Part shown: piece by piece, positions 1 through 8,711 of the stretch | How positions within the stretch are numbered: the stretch's first letter is position 1 | Layout: each line of letters opens with the position of its first letter | Assembly: GCA_002281575.1 (NCBI GenBank) | Contig: NCGN01000007.1 | Coordinates: 96,875-160,874 of the forward strand | DNA length: 64,000 bases | Direction: 5' to 3' | Source of the DNA: Sphingobacteriia bacterium 28-36-52 | GTDB lineage: Bacteria; Bacteroidota; Bacteroidia; Chitinophagales; Chitinophagaceae | Program-made: the position numbers and the translations under genes | Notes under the pieces: generated by a model | The model's input: only the letters and a program-made list of their open reading frames with translations | Told to the model about the DNA's origin: nothing | The model's database searches: none

Positions 1-2
1 AA

Positions 3-770
3 TTGCGTGCCATTAAATCAAAAGAAGAAATAGTGGTGGTGCAAAAAGCCATTGATATTACCGATATCACTTTTAGAAGGTTGATGAAGTTTATACAACC
101 AGGCGTAAACGAATGTGAAATTGAAGCAGAAATTTGGCATAGCTTTTTAAGTCAAAGAGCTACTGGTCCTGCCTATGGAAGTATTATTGCCAGTGGTGAT
201 AATGCAAGAACTTTGCATTATGTTTCTAATAATGCAGAATGTAAAGACGGTGATTTAATCTTGATGGATTTTGGTGCAGAATATGGAGGGTATTGTGCAG
301 ATTTAACTAGAACCATTCCAGTGAATGGAAAATTTACTCGCAGACAAAAAACAGTGTACAATGCTTGTTTGCATTTGCACAATTATGCCAAGTCTATTTT
401 GAAACCAGGCATTAGTATTCTTGATTATACCGATAAAGTAGGGGAGGAAGCAACCCAACAATTTTTAAAAATTGGCTTACTAAAAAAGTCGGATGTTAAA
501 AATGAAGACAAAGAAAACAGGGCATATCGCAAGTATTTATATCATGGAATATCTCATCATTTAGGCATTGATGTGCACGATTTAGGAACCAGAACAGCAC
601 CAATAAAAGCAGGCATGTTGTTTACTATTGAACCTGGTATATATATTGAAGAGGAACAGATGGGTGTGCGAATAGAAAACAATTTTTGGATTACCAAAAA
701 CGGCAACACCGATTTAATGAAAAACATTCCGATTACAGTAGAAGAGATTGAATCATACATGAAGCGATAA
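3..770 (+). CDS. pepP: Xaa-Pro aminopeptidase (M24), 5' end cut off
   Basis: Catalytic half of an M24 pita-bread aminopeptidase that removes N-terminal residues preceding proline in cytosolic peptides. The five expected metal ligands are visible in the fragment: Asp89 and Asp100 in MDFGAEYGGYCADLTRT, His185 in HGISHHLG, Glu210 in IEPGIY and Glu225 in VRIENN. The window begins inside the gene: the first in-frame TTG is only a leucine codon, and the N-terminal domain typical of the PepP class (about 430 residues in full) must lie upstream. The stop codon is followed after one base by the pssA start, so the two are probably co-transcribed. The enzyme class is clear. The exact PepP versus PepQ assignment is less certain without the N-terminus. 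Confidence 0.9.
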   Translation: MRAIKSKEEIVVVQKAIDITDITFRRLMKFIQPGVNECEIEAEIWHSFLSQRATGPAYGSIIASGDNARTLHYVSNNAECKDGDLILMDFGAEYGGYCADLTRTIPVNGKFTRRQKTVYNACLHLHNYAKSILKPGISILDYTDKVGEEATQQFLKIGLLKKSDVKNEDKENRAYRKYLYHGISHHLGIDVHDLGTRTAPIKAGMLFTIEPGIYIEEEQMGVRIENNFWITKNGNTDLMKNIPITVEEIESYMKR

Positions 771-771
771 T

Positions 772-1533
772 ATGAAGCAACAAATTCCCAACTGTTTTAC
801 CCTGATCAATTTATTTTTAGGCGCAACAGCAATACTATATATCTTACAACCCGGTTTGGCTTACCATGCCGACGGAGATGGGTTGGTTACTATTCCTGAG
901 AAAATGATGGTGGCAAGTTGGCTTATTTTCGGTGCTGCACTAATAGATTTTTTAGATGGATTTGTAGCACGCTGGATGAACTGTAGTTCAGAAATGGGGA
1001 AACAATTAGACTCTTTGGCCGATGTGGTGAGTTTTGGTGTTGCACCTGGTTTAATGGTGTTGCAATTCCTGCGTTTTTCTTATGCGAGTACAGAAGGGGG
1101 CTTAGATATTTCAATGGCTTTTTTACTCCCAGCATTATTGATTCCTTGTGCAGGGGCTTTTCGTTTAGCTCGTTTTAACTTAGATCAGTCTAAATCAATT
1201 GGATTCAAAGGCATCCCCATTCCGGCTGCGGGAATATTGATTGCCTCTTTTCCATTGGTGAACTGGTATGCAACAGATGCCTGGGTATTAGACCTATTAT
1301 TAAGCAAATGGCTTTGGTATGGTTTAATTGTATTATTAAGCCTGGGTATGGTTTCCACAGTGCCCATGCTGGCACTTAAGTTTAGTGGATTATCGTTTAA
1401 GAAAATAGTACCTTTTTTAATCATTTTAGCAATTGCCCTACCTGTGGCCTTCTTTTTTGGATGGCTGTCAATTTCCGCAGGATTTATTGCGTATGTAATT
1501 CTATCTTTGTTGTTTAAACCAACCGAATCATGA
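772..1533 (+). CDS. pssA: CDP-diacylglycerol--serine O-phosphatidyltransferase
   Basis: Makes phosphatidylserine from CDP-diacylglycerol and serine, the precursor of phosphatidylethanolamine, in the inner membrane. The CDP-alcohol phosphotransferase signature D-G-x2-A-R-x8-G-x3-D-x3-D is complete at Asp62, Gly63, Ala66, Arg67, Gly76, Asp80 and Asp84. Hydrophobic stretches account for several membrane helices, and the length (253 residues) suits the family. The ATG follows the pepP stop by one base. The stop overlaps the purS start in an ATGA, suggesting translational coupling. PgsA is an alternative family member, but the N-terminus (QQIPNCFTLINLFLG) and length favour PssA. Confidence 0.92.
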   Translation: MKQQIPNCFTLINLFLGATAILYILQPGLAYHADGDGLVTIPEKMMVASWLIFGAALIDFLDGFVARWMNCSSEMGKQLDSLADVVSFGVAPGLMVLQFLRFSYASTEGGLDISMAFLLPALLIPCAGAFRLARFNLDQSKSIGFKGIPIPAAGILIASFPLVNWYATDAWVLDLLLSKWLWYGLIVLLSLGMVSTVPMLALKFSGLSFKKIVPFLIILAIALPVAFFFGWLSISAGFIAYVILSLLFKPTES

Positions 1534-1778
1534 AGTTTGAAGTAGAAATCAATGTAATGCCGTTAAAAGACTTATTAGATCCTCAAGGAAAAGCAGTGTT
1601 GGGTGGATTGGCTAATTTAGGCATTACCGAAGTAAAAGATGTAAGAGTAGGTAAACATATTACTTTATCGGTTGAAGCAGCTTCAGCGGAAGAAGCAAAA
1701 GCCATTGCAGAAAATGCCAGCAAGCAATTATTGGCCAATCAAGTAATGGAACATTTTGAGATTACCATAAACGGTTAA
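1530..1778 (+). CDS. purS: Phosphoribosylformylglycinamidine synthase subunit PurS
   Basis: Small structural subunit of the three-part FGAM synthase (PurS, PurQ, PurL) in purine biosynthesis. In the known complex a PurS dimer bridges glutaminase and synthetase. The 82 residues show the PurS pattern: a first strand EVEINVMPLKDLLDPQGKAV, then LGITEVKDVRVGKHITL, a helix rich in Ala and Glu, and the closing VMEHFEITI. It starts inside the pssA stop (ATGA overlap). purQ and purL are not in the window, so the subunit is encoded apart from its partners here. Confidence 0.9.
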   Translation: MKFEVEINVMPLKDLLDPQGKAVLGGLANLGITEVKDVRVGKHITLSVEAASAEEAKAIAENASKQLLANQVMEHFEITING

Positions 1779-1779
1779 T

Positions 1780-2445
1780 TTGCTTTATTTAGTTCCTACA
1801 CCTTTAGGCAACCTAAAGGATATCACCTTGCGTTCACTAGAAATCTTGAATTTAGTGGACCTGATTTTATGTGAAGACACGCGCACATCTTCTAAATTAT
1901 TGCAGCATTATAATATTCAAAAACCGCTGTCGCCTTATCACCAACACAACGAACATAAAATTGTATCGCATTTGGCCGATCAGTTAGAAGCTGGTAAAAT
2001 AATGGCCTTAATTACCGATGCAGGAACACCTGGTATTTCAGATCCTGCTTTTTTATTGGTAAGAGAATGCATCAAAAGAAATATTCGTGTGGAATGTTTA
2101 CCTGGTGCAGCAGCATTTGTACCTGCATTAGTGAATAGTGGTCTTCCTACCAATCGATTTTTGTTTGAGGGTTTTATTCCTATAAAAAAAGGTAGGCAAA
2201 CTTTATTAAAACAGTTGGCAACTGAAGAGCGAACCATGATTTTTTATGAGAGCCCAATGCGATTAGTTAAAACGCTTGAAGACATGGCACAATATTTTGG
2301 GGAGGACCGCAACTGTTCAGTCGCAAGAGAGCTCACCAAAATGTTTGAGGAGAATAAAAGGGGGACGCTTAAAGAAGTTGCCGAATATTTTAAATTAAAA
2401 ACGGTGAAAGGGGAAATTGTATTGGTGGTAGCAGGTGCAGACTAA
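1780..2445 (+). CDS. rsmI: 16S rRNA (cytidine-1402-2'-O)-methyltransferase RsmI
   Basis: SAM-dependent tetrapyrrole-methylase-fold enzyme that methylates the ribose of C1402 in 16S rRNA. Family blocks are visible in order: the N-terminal VPTPLGNLKDITLR, LCEDTRTSSKLL, the ITDAGTPGISDP loop, LPGAAAFVPALVNSGLP, and the late FYESPMRL and EGEIVLVV-like VKGEIVLVV. The start is a TTG directly after the purS stop; no ATG lies close enough to give the conserved first strand. At 221 residues it is shorter than long proteobacterial forms, which carry an extra C-terminal domain. Confidence 0.9.
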   Translation: MLYLVPTPLGNLKDITLRSLEILNLVDLILCEDTRTSSKLLQHYNIQKPLSPYHQHNEHKIVSHLADQLEAGKIMALITDAGTPGISDPAFLLVRECIKRNIRVECLPGAAAFVPALVNSGLPTNRFLFEGFIPIKKGRQTLLKQLATEERTMIFYESPMRLVKTLEDMAQYFGEDRNCSVARELTKMFEENKRGTLKEVAEYFKLKTVKGEIVLVVAGAD

Positions 2446-2494
2446 TACTTATTGCAATATATTTATACTCAATTACTACCTAACGATAATAAAA

Positions 2495-4363
2495 ATGAAT
2501 ATGCAAAAATTGACTTTTTCTTTTTTGGTGGGATGCTTATTATTGAGCACTGTATTGTTGGCACAGCCCGATCGCTGGCAGCAAAAAATCAAGTACACTA
2601 TTAATGTGAACATGAATGTTGAGACCAATCGATTTAATGGTACCGAAAAGATTGATTATTTTAATCAATCTCCAGATACCCTTACTAAAATATTCATGCA
2701 CTTATATTGGAATGCGTTTCAGCCCAATAGCAGTATGGATATTCGAAGCAGAGAATTAGGAAAAACCAAATTGGCCGATCCAAGAAGAAACAACGATGGA
2801 TTAGATTGGGATGCAAGAGTGAAAGATAGAATCAGCAAATTAAAGCCAGATGAAATAGGGTACCAAAATGTAAAATCTGTTTTAATTAACGGTGTTGCAC
2901 AAAAGTTAATTGAGCATGAAACCATATTAGAAATTGTATTGGCAAAACCCATTTTGCCAAAGTCTAAAATATCCATGGATGTGGCATTTGAAGCACAAGT
3001 ACCTAAACAAATAAGAAGAAGTGGAAGAGACAATGCAGAAGGCATTCGTTACAGTATGTCGCAATGGTATCCTAAAGTAGTAGAATACGATTACCAAGGG
3101 TGGCATGCAAATCCATATATAGCACGCGAGTTCTATGGTGTATGGGGAGACTTTGATGTAAATATTACCATTGATAAAAAATACTTGGTAACTGCAGGTG
3201 GCGATTTATTAAATGCCAATGAAATAGGATTTGGATACGAAGCCAAAGGAGTTCAAGTAAAACCAGCAACTGGCAATACCTTGACCTGGAAATGGCAGGC
3301 GAATAATGTGCATGATTTTATGTGGGCAGCAGATCCAAATTATAAATTAATAACCAGAACAATACCTGGTGGCCCATTATTAAAAGTGGTGTATAAGCAA
3401 GTAGATTCTTTAGAGAATCGCTGGCAAAAAATGGCCGACACTTGTGCATTAATTTATCCAATCATTGCTAAAACATTTGGAGCTTATCCATACAAGACCT
3501 ACACATTTGTACAAGGCGGAGATGGTGGTATGGAATATCCTATGGCTACTTTATTAAAAAGTGCCAGTATAGGAACTGCCATACACGAATGGATGCATAG
3601 CTGGTACCAGATGATTTTAGGTAGTAATGAATCTTTGTATGCTTGGATGGATGAAGGCTTTACCGATTATTCAAGTACTAGGGCAATGGCGATGTTAAGA
3701 AATAGTCCTGGCTTTTGGTACAATGGTTCCTACGGCGGATACTACAGATTAGCAAGAAGTGGATACGAAGAGCCTGCTAGTACACATGCTGATCATTTTA
3801 ATACCAATTTTGCTTCTACTTCTTCAGCGTATAGTAAGGGTGCTGTATTCATGGAGCAGTTGGGTTATATAGTTGGTGCAGATACCAGAGATAAAATTTT
3901 GCACGCTTATTTTAATACTTGGAAATTCAAGCATCCCAATCCAAATGATTTTATTAGAGTAGCAGAAAAAGTAAGTGGGTTAGAATTAGATTGGTATAAA
4001 GAGTATTGGATCTATAGTACTAAAACCATTGATTATGCAGTGGGAGACATTACTATGGTAGATAATAAAACCAGTATCACTATCAAACGCGTTGGTAAAA
4101 TGCCTATGCCAATTGATGTATTGGTTACTTATAAAGATGGTACACAAGAAATGCACTATATGCCTTTGAATTTGATGTATGGTGCTAAGTCATCAGAAAC
4201 CAAAGTGCCCACTACCGTGCATGCTCCTTGGAAGTGGACACATCCCGATTATAGCTTTACAACCAGTAGGGCTGTAGGAGAAATTAAATCAATTGAAATT
4301 GATCCAAGCCAAAGATTAGCTGATATTAACAAGACGAATAATAAGCTAGTGATTCCTGAATAA
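2495..4363 (+). CDS. M1-family (gluzincin) metallopeptidase, secreted
   Basis: Zinc metallopeptidase of the M1 aminopeptidase type. The zinc site HExxH-x18-E is complete: His364, Glu365 and His368 in IHEWMHSW, then Glu387 in WMDEGFTDY. A signal peptide covers roughly the first 22 residues and ends near VLLAQ, so it is exported. The first ATG before this signal peptide is taken as the start; the longer frame begins at a GTG inside rsmI and adds an unconvincing extension. The N-terminal beta domain has the M1-like phrase FNGTEKIDYFNQSPDTLTKI. Length is 622 residues. Substrate is unknown; peptide scavenging in the periplasm or outside the cell is an inference. Confidence 0.85.
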   Translation: MNMQKLTFSFLVGCLLLSTVLLAQPDRWQQKIKYTINVNMNVETNRFNGTEKIDYFNQSPDTLTKIFMHLYWNAFQPNSSMDIRSRELGKTKLADPRRNNDGLDWDARVKDRISKLKPDEIGYQNVKSVLINGVAQKLIEHETILEIVLAKPILPKSKISMDVAFEAQVPKQIRRSGRDNAEGIRYSMSQWYPKVVEYDYQGWHANPYIAREFYGVWGDFDVNITIDKKYLVTAGGDLLNANEIGFGYEAKGVQVKPATGNTLTWKWQANNVHDFMWAADPNYKLITRTIPGGPLLKVVYKQVDSLENRWQKMADTCALIYPIIAKTFGAYPYKTYTFVQGGDGGMEYPMATLLKSASIGTAIHEWMHSWYQMILGSNESLYAWMDEGFTDYSSTRAMAMLRNSPGFWYNGSYGGYYRLARSGYEEPASTHADHFNTNFASTSSAYSKGAVFMEQLGYIVGADTRDKILHAYFNTWKFKHPNPNDFIRVAEKVSGLELDWYKEYWIYSTKTIDYAVGDITMVDNKTSITIKRVGKMPMPIDVLVTYKDGTQEMHYMPLNLMYGAKSSETKVPTTVHAPWKWTHPDYSFTTSRAVGEIKSIEIDPSQRLADINKTNNKLVIPE

Positions 4364-4382
4364 GGAATGTTGAAATTATAAG

Positions 4383-4414
4383 AAACCGTCCTGAATAATT
4401 GGGACGGTTTTTTT
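4383..4414. terminator. Rho-independent terminator between convergent genes
   Basis: A nine-base stem AAACCGTCC pairs with GGACGGTTT around a ten-base loop, followed by a run of T on the plus strand. It sits between the M1 peptidase and rsmG stops, which converge here; the opposite strand also has a short T-rich tail, so it may serve both. Confidence 0.85.
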
Positions 4415-5069
4415 ATTTGGCTACGTGAATTATATATTTCTCCTCAAAATAAGACTCAGGAAATATTTTGAAAATCGGCATCATTTTAGGACGGGCACCA
4501 CTCTCAAAAATTTCTTGATTGAGGTCGCCCCCTTTTAAACAAATCAAACCATTTCTAAGTCCACCATCTGTAATAGGAGCAGTGGGCTTTTTAATTAAGG
4601 GCATGCTCCATTTTAAAAGATCTTTTAATGGAGCTACTGCTCTAGAAACGGCAAAATCAAATTTTCGGTTCGTAATGTCTTCTGCTCTGGTATGTTTGGT
4701 AGTAATATTTTTTATACCTGCACCTTCGCAAACAGCTTCTACAACTTTTAATTTTTTAGCAATGCTGTCTACCAAATGAAATTGAACTTCCGGAAAAAAA
4801 ATGGCCAATGGAACACCTGGAAATCCGCCACCACAGCCAATATCAATGATATTCATGCCCTTGGAAAAATCTGCAATAGCTGCAATACTTAAAGAGTGCA
4901 ATACATGGTGTAAATAAATGCTGTCTATATCTTTTCTAGAAACTACATTTATTTTAGCATTCCAATCTTTGTATAATTCTTCCAATAATCTAAACTGCTC
5001 TAGCTGTGTGGGCGTAAAGTCGTCGAAGTATTTGGTTATTAGTTCCAGTTTTTGCGGGGCGCTTTCCAT
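4413..5069 (-). CDS. rsmG: 16S rRNA (guanine-527-N7)-methyltransferase RsmG (GidB)
   Basis: Rossmann-fold SAM methyltransferase that makes m7G527 in 16S rRNA. The SAM loop IIDIGCGGGFPGVPLAIFFP is unmistakable, and the following HLVDSIAKKLKVVE and FAVSRAVAPLKDLLKW match the family. The ATG at 5069 gives a normal N-terminus (MESAPQKLELI); the longer frame starts inside the upstream glycosyltransferase and adds a stray hydrophobic segment. It overlaps the 3' end of that gene by 31 bases, so the two are translated from one message. Length is 218 residues, normal for the family. Confidence 0.93.
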   Translation of the reverse strand: MESAPQKLELITKYFDDFTPTQLEQFRLLEELYKDWNAKINVVSRKDIDSIYLHHVLHSLSIAAIADFSKGMNIIDIGCGGGFPGVPLAIFFPEVQFHLVDSIAKKLKVVEAVCEGAGIKNITTKHTRAEDITNRKFDFAVSRAVAPLKDLLKWSMPLIKKPTAPITDGGLRNGLICLKGGDLNQEIFESGARPKMMPIFKIFPESYFEEKYIIHVAK

Positions 5070-6163
5070 ATAGCAGGTACAGTAAATAGGTAATAAAAAA
5101 ACATCCAAATATCTAAGAACAAGAACCAAGGATATAGGTCTTTCTCATTCAGTTTGTTCATGCCTTTGTACAATACAATAGCTTGTACAATAAAGCGAAG
5201 TGCAAAAACACCGACTGCCAATTGCCAGTTGAGAAATAAAATGCTCAACACCAATAATGGGTAAACCAAGAATAAGGAAAACGAATACAATCCCAATAAA
5301 AATTTATGTATTGGTTTATAATATTTACCTGTTGAATAGTGTCGATATTTTTGGGTCATCCATTCTCCCCAACTATTTTTGGCATCACTTAATGTATGCG
5401 TATCATGGTCTAATAAGATGGCAGTATTATCTGCAGTTGCTACTTGGTTGATGAACAAATCATCGTCTCCACTTGGTATTTGATTAATGGAAGAGAAGCC
5501 TTTATTTTTAAAGAACAATTCTTTTTTATAACTCAGGTTTCTGCCAACGCCCATATATGGTTTGCCTGCCAACGCATAAGAGAAATATTGTAAAGCAGTG
5601 TGGAAAGTTTCAAAACGAATCAACTTATTCAATAAACCTGGTTTCTTGTGATAAGCTCCATAACCCAATACAATTTCTGTTTCATCTTCATAAGCCCCTT
5701 GCATTTTCTTTATCCAGTTTTCAGATGCTGGAACACAGTCTGCATCCGTTAATAGGACAATTTCATACTTAGCACTTTTAATTCCCATAGACAATGGAAA
5801 TTTCTTACCACTGATCATCTTAGCTTCTTGGGTAAGTTCTATCATATTCAGGTTCTTAAAAGAGCGCCTGAACTCGTCAATCACATATTTACTTTCGTCG
5901 GTAGAGTTGTCGTTTACTAAAACCACTTCATGCGTAGTGGCATAATCTTGTACCAGCACTCCAGGTAAATTTTTTACTAAGTTATGGGCTTCGTCTCGTG
6001 CGCAAATAATCACCGAAACAGGATGTTCAACTGAAGTTTCTTTTTCGGTTGCTTTATAATAAGCCATTCTTCTAAAGAAATACAGGTAATAAAAAACCTG
6101 TATAGCTATAACAGTACAGAAAAGTCCGAAACAAATGGTCCAGACAATAGCGGGTATGATCAT
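5039..6163 (-). CDS. Family 2 glycosyltransferase, membrane-anchored
   Basis: Processive-type GT2 protein. An N-terminal membrane helix (about residues 1-26) precedes the GT-A domain with VSVIICARDEAHNL, the nucleotide-binding VNDNSTDES, the metal-binding LLTDADC and the acceptor-site GDDDLFINQ. The final QxxRW of true synthases is represented only by QKYRHYSTGK. Two or three hydrophobic segments follow at the C-terminus. The ATG at 6163 is chosen over an upstream TTG. It is the first gene of a two-gene unit with rsmG. Donor and product sugar cannot be told from sequence; a cell-surface polysaccharide role is the usual guess. Confidence 0.85.
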   Translation of the reverse strand: MIIPAIVWTICFGLFCTVIAIQVFYYLYFFRRMAYYKATEKETSVEHPVSVIICARDEAHNLVKNLPGVLVQDYATTHEVVLVNDNSTDESKYVIDEFRRSFKNLNMIELTQEAKMISGKKFPLSMGIKSAKYEIVLLTDADCVPASENWIKKMQGAYEDETEIVLGYGAYHKKPGLLNKLIRFETFHTALQYFSYALAGKPYMGVGRNLSYKKELFFKNKGFSSINQIPSGDDDLFINQVATADNTAILLDHDTHTLSDAKNSWGEWMTQKYRHYSTGKYYKPIHKFLLGLYSFSLFLVYPLLVLSILFLNWQLAVGVFALRFIVQAIVLYKGMNKLNEKDLYPWFLFLDIWMFFYYLFTVPAIWKAPRKNWN

Positions 6164-6200
6164 GCCGCAAAAATAGGGCAAAGACCACTACTTTTGCAGG

Positions 6201-7340
6201 ATGGCCGCACTAAGTTTTACACTAAAAAATACCGCAAATGGATCCGCAGCAAGAGCGGGTGTTATTGAAACAGACCATGGAACCATTCAAACGCCTATCT
6301 TCATGCCAGTAGGCACCGTAGGGTCGGTAAAAGCAGTAACCCAACAGCAATTGAAGTTGGATGTACAAGCCCAGATTATTTTAGGCAATACCTATCATTT
6401 ATATTTAAGACCTGGAACAGAAGTGTTGGAAGCAGCGGGGGGATTGCACCGCTTCAATGGATGGGACCGCCCCATTTTAACCGATAGTGGTGGATACCAG
6501 GTATTTTCTTTGGCAGCCAATAGAAAAATTAAGGAAGAGGGGGTAGTATTTCAGTCTCATATTGATGGAAGCAAGCACTTGTTTTCTCCTGAGTCGGTAA
6601 TGGATATTCAGCGAAGTATTGGAGCTGATATCATCATGGCATTCGACGAATGTCCTCCGTATCCAAGCACATATGAATATGCCAAAAAAAGCATGGAGTT
6701 AACCCATCGATGGTTAAATAGGTGTATTGCACGATTGGCTGAAACACCTGATAAATATGGCTATACACAAAATTTATTTCCCATAGTACAAGGAAGTACT
6801 TACAAAGATTTGCGAAAAGCTTCTTGTGAATTTATTGCTTCCCGTGGAGCAGTTGGGAATGCCATTGGCGGATTAAGTGTAGGAGAGCCCGAAGACATGA
6901 TGTACGAATTTACTGCATTGTGTACAGAGCACTTGCCTTTAGATAAACCTCGTTATTTAATGGGTGTTGGAACTCCATGGAATTTATTGGAGTGTATTGA
7001 TTTAGGTATTGATATGTTTGATTGTGTAATGCCCACTCGCAATGGCCGAAACGGTATGTTGTTTACTACACAAGGCGTAATTAATATCCGAAATAAAAAA
7101 TGGTACAAAGACTTTAGCCCCATTGATCCTGGGCTGCCTTCTGAAACCAGCCAGTATTATACTAAAGCATATTTGCGTCATTTATTTGTAGCAGAAGAAA
7201 TTTTGGGATTACAAATCGCCAGCATACATAACTTAAGTTTTTATTTGTGGTTGGTGGGTGAAGCAAGAAAGCATATTCTAGACAATACATTCGGCAGTTG
7301 GAAGAAAGAAATGTTGGTGATATTAAAGCGGCGATTATAA
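6201..7340 (+). CDS. tgt: tRNA-guanine transglycosylase (Tgt) lacking zinc cysteines
   Basis: Exchanges guanine at position 34 of GUN-anticodon tRNAs for the queuosine precursor preQ1. The catalytic residues are present: Asp95 in ILTDSGGYQVFSL and the nucleophile Asp274 in GIDMFDCVMPTRNGRNG. The structural zinc site of well-studied bacterial enzymes (C-x-C-x2-C plus His) is absent: where the cysteines should be, the protein has SPIDPGLPSETSQYYTKAYLRHL, with no cysteine, although the later IHNL histidine is kept. I recall similar cysteine-free versions in other Bacteroidota, so this may be a lineage trait rather than decay. A TACTTTTG element lies four bases before the ATG. Confidence 0.95.
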   Translation: MAALSFTLKNTANGSAARAGVIETDHGTIQTPIFMPVGTVGSVKAVTQQQLKLDVQAQIILGNTYHLYLRPGTEVLEAAGGLHRFNGWDRPILTDSGGYQVFSLAANRKIKEEGVVFQSHIDGSKHLFSPESVMDIQRSIGADIIMAFDECPPYPSTYEYAKKSMELTHRWLNRCIARLAETPDKYGYTQNLFPIVQGSTYKDLRKASCEFIASRGAVGNAIGGLSVGEPEDMMYEFTALCTEHLPLDKPRYLMGVGTPWNLLECIDLGIDMFDCVMPTRNGRNGMLFTTQGVINIRNKKWYKDFSPIDPGLPSETSQYYTKAYLRHLFVAEEILGLQIASIHNLSFYLWLVGEARKHILDNTFGSWKKEMLVILKRRL

Positions 7341-7480
7341 TCCCCTTGGAAAACAGTGTGTGGATAAGCGCAAACTAAATTTATTTTTATTCACTTATGT
7401 ACTAATTGTATTAAGCATAGCAAATTGAGTGGTAGATTAGCATTACTTACTAATCCGCTACCTCTGAAGCCCTAAAATTG

Positions 7481-7508
7481 ATACATCCATTTTCATGGAT
7501 GTATTTTT
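7481..7508 (+). terminator. Terminator-like hairpin after tgt
   Basis: A nine-base perfect stem ATACATCCA/TGGATGTAT with a six-base loop is followed by TTTTT. It ends only 15 bases before the permease start codon, so it would separate tgt from the permease unless read through. An imperfect GGTAG-ATTAG hairpin lies just upstream at 7431-7462. Confidence 0.6.
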
Positions 7509-7522
7509 CTATCTTTGAGTTA

Positions 7523-8614
7523 ATGAAGAAGCTTGATTGGTACATACTCAAAAAATTCCTCACTACTTTCTTCTTTGCTATATTTCTTTTTGCTGTTATT
7601 GCTATTGTGGTAGATGTAAGCGAAAAGACCGATGATTTTGTGCGTTCACAGTTGGGTTTTAGGCGGATTATAACCGACTATTACGCAGGCTTTATACCAC
7701 ATATAATTGCCCTCTTATTTCCATTATTTGTTTTTATTGCAGTAATCTTTTTCACTTCTAAAATGGCGGGGAATAGTGAAATAGTTGCCATACTAGCAAG
7801 TGGAACAGGATATTCAAGGTGGTTAAGACCTTATTGGATTGGAGGAATTTTAATGGCTTCTTTATTATGGTTTGCCAATCAATATATAGTTCCCAAGGCC
7901 AATGTATTGCGCGGTAATTTTGAAGCGAAATACATAGATGCCAATTCTAGTTATAACGCGTTATTGGGTCAGTCGAATCATATTTATTTGCGCATAGACT
8001 CATTCACTTATGCGGGCATTCATTATTATGATACGCTGGTAAAAAGAGGCGGCCCAGTATTCTTATACACGGTAAAAGACAATAAAGTAACCGAAAATCT
8101 AAGAGCAGAATCCATTATTTGGGATACGGCCAGTAAAAAATGGAAGTTGGATGTTTTATTAGATCGGAAATTGAAACCCATGCAAGAGATGGTGGTAAAT
8201 GAAACCACACGATTAATGAATTTCAATTTTAAACCATCCGATTTAACGCGCGATAAATACACCAAAGACAAATTAACCACCCCGGAATTAACCCGATTTA
8301 TTGCATTGGAAGAATTAAGGGGATCGGAGGGGTTGAATAGTTTGAAAGTTGAGCGATATAGGCGAGACGCTACTTGTGTAACAGTAATTTTATTGACTTT
8401 GATAGGAGCAATAGTAGCGGGAAGAAAAGTTAGGGGCGGAAGTGGGGTGCATTTGGCCGTTGGTTTTGTAACAGCAGCATTGTTCATTATCACCGATCGA
8501 TTCTCTACTATATTTTCTACTAAGGGTAATTTGCCCCCATTAATGGCAGCCTGGATTCCTAATATGATATTCCTAATAGTTGTAGTATATCTATACAGAA
8601 CGGCACCAAAATAA
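7523..8614 (+). CDS. LptF/LptG-family lipopolysaccharide export permease
   Basis: Inner-membrane subunit of the Lpt ABC exporter that lifts lipopolysaccharide from the inner membrane to the periplasmic bridge. It begins with the family-typical MKKLDWYILKKFLTTFFFAI, has three N-terminal membrane helices, a central periplasmic beta-jellyroll region (about residues 120-270) and three C-terminal helices, and it keeps the SGxG-like LASGTGYSRWLRP after helix 3. The ATG at 7523 replaces a longer frame that would translate the hairpin. Length is 363 residues. LptF and LptG cannot be separated by eye, so no symbol is given. A TATCTTTG box lies five bases before the ATG. Confidence 0.9.
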   Translation: MKKLDWYILKKFLTTFFFAIFLFAVIAIVVDVSEKTDDFVRSQLGFRRIITDYYAGFIPHIIALLFPLFVFIAVIFFTSKMAGNSEIVAILASGTGYSRWLRPYWIGGILMASLLWFANQYIVPKANVLRGNFEAKYIDANSSYNALLGQSNHIYLRIDSFTYAGIHYYDTLVKRGGPVFLYTVKDNKVTENLRAESIIWDTASKKWKLDVLLDRKLKPMQEMVVNETTRLMNFNFKPSDLTRDKYTKDKLTTPELTRFIALEELRGSEGLNSLKVERYRRDATCVTVILLTLIGAIVAGRKVRGGSGVHLAVGFVTAALFIITDRFSTIFSTKGNLPPLMAAWIPNMIFLIVVVYLYRTAPK

Positions 8615-8650
8615 TTATTTGTGAAATTTTGCAAGAAGACTGGCATTGAT

Positions 8651-8681
8651 TTTGTTGTAGCTGCAACTTCAATTACCTTTG
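8651..8681 (+). promoter_or_regulatory. Bacteroidota-type promoter of the citrate synthase gene
   Basis: TTTG at 8651-8654 and TACCTTTG at 8674-8681 are separated by 19 bases, matching the known primary sigma-factor consensus of this phylum (TTTG, 19-21 bases, TAnnTTTG). The start codon lies 30 bases downstream. Confidence 0.65.
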
Positions 8682-8711
8682 AAACATTAGATTATCTAAC
8701 AATAGATTGCC

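Noticed and set aside
7481..7522. Longer N-terminus for the LptF/G permease starting at 7478
   Set aside because: It would translate the tgt terminator hairpin; the internal ATG at 7523 gives the standard family N-terminus.
8026..8646. 206-codon minus-strand frame opposite the LptF/G gene
   Set aside because: Antisense shadow of a clear permease gene with no recognisable domain.
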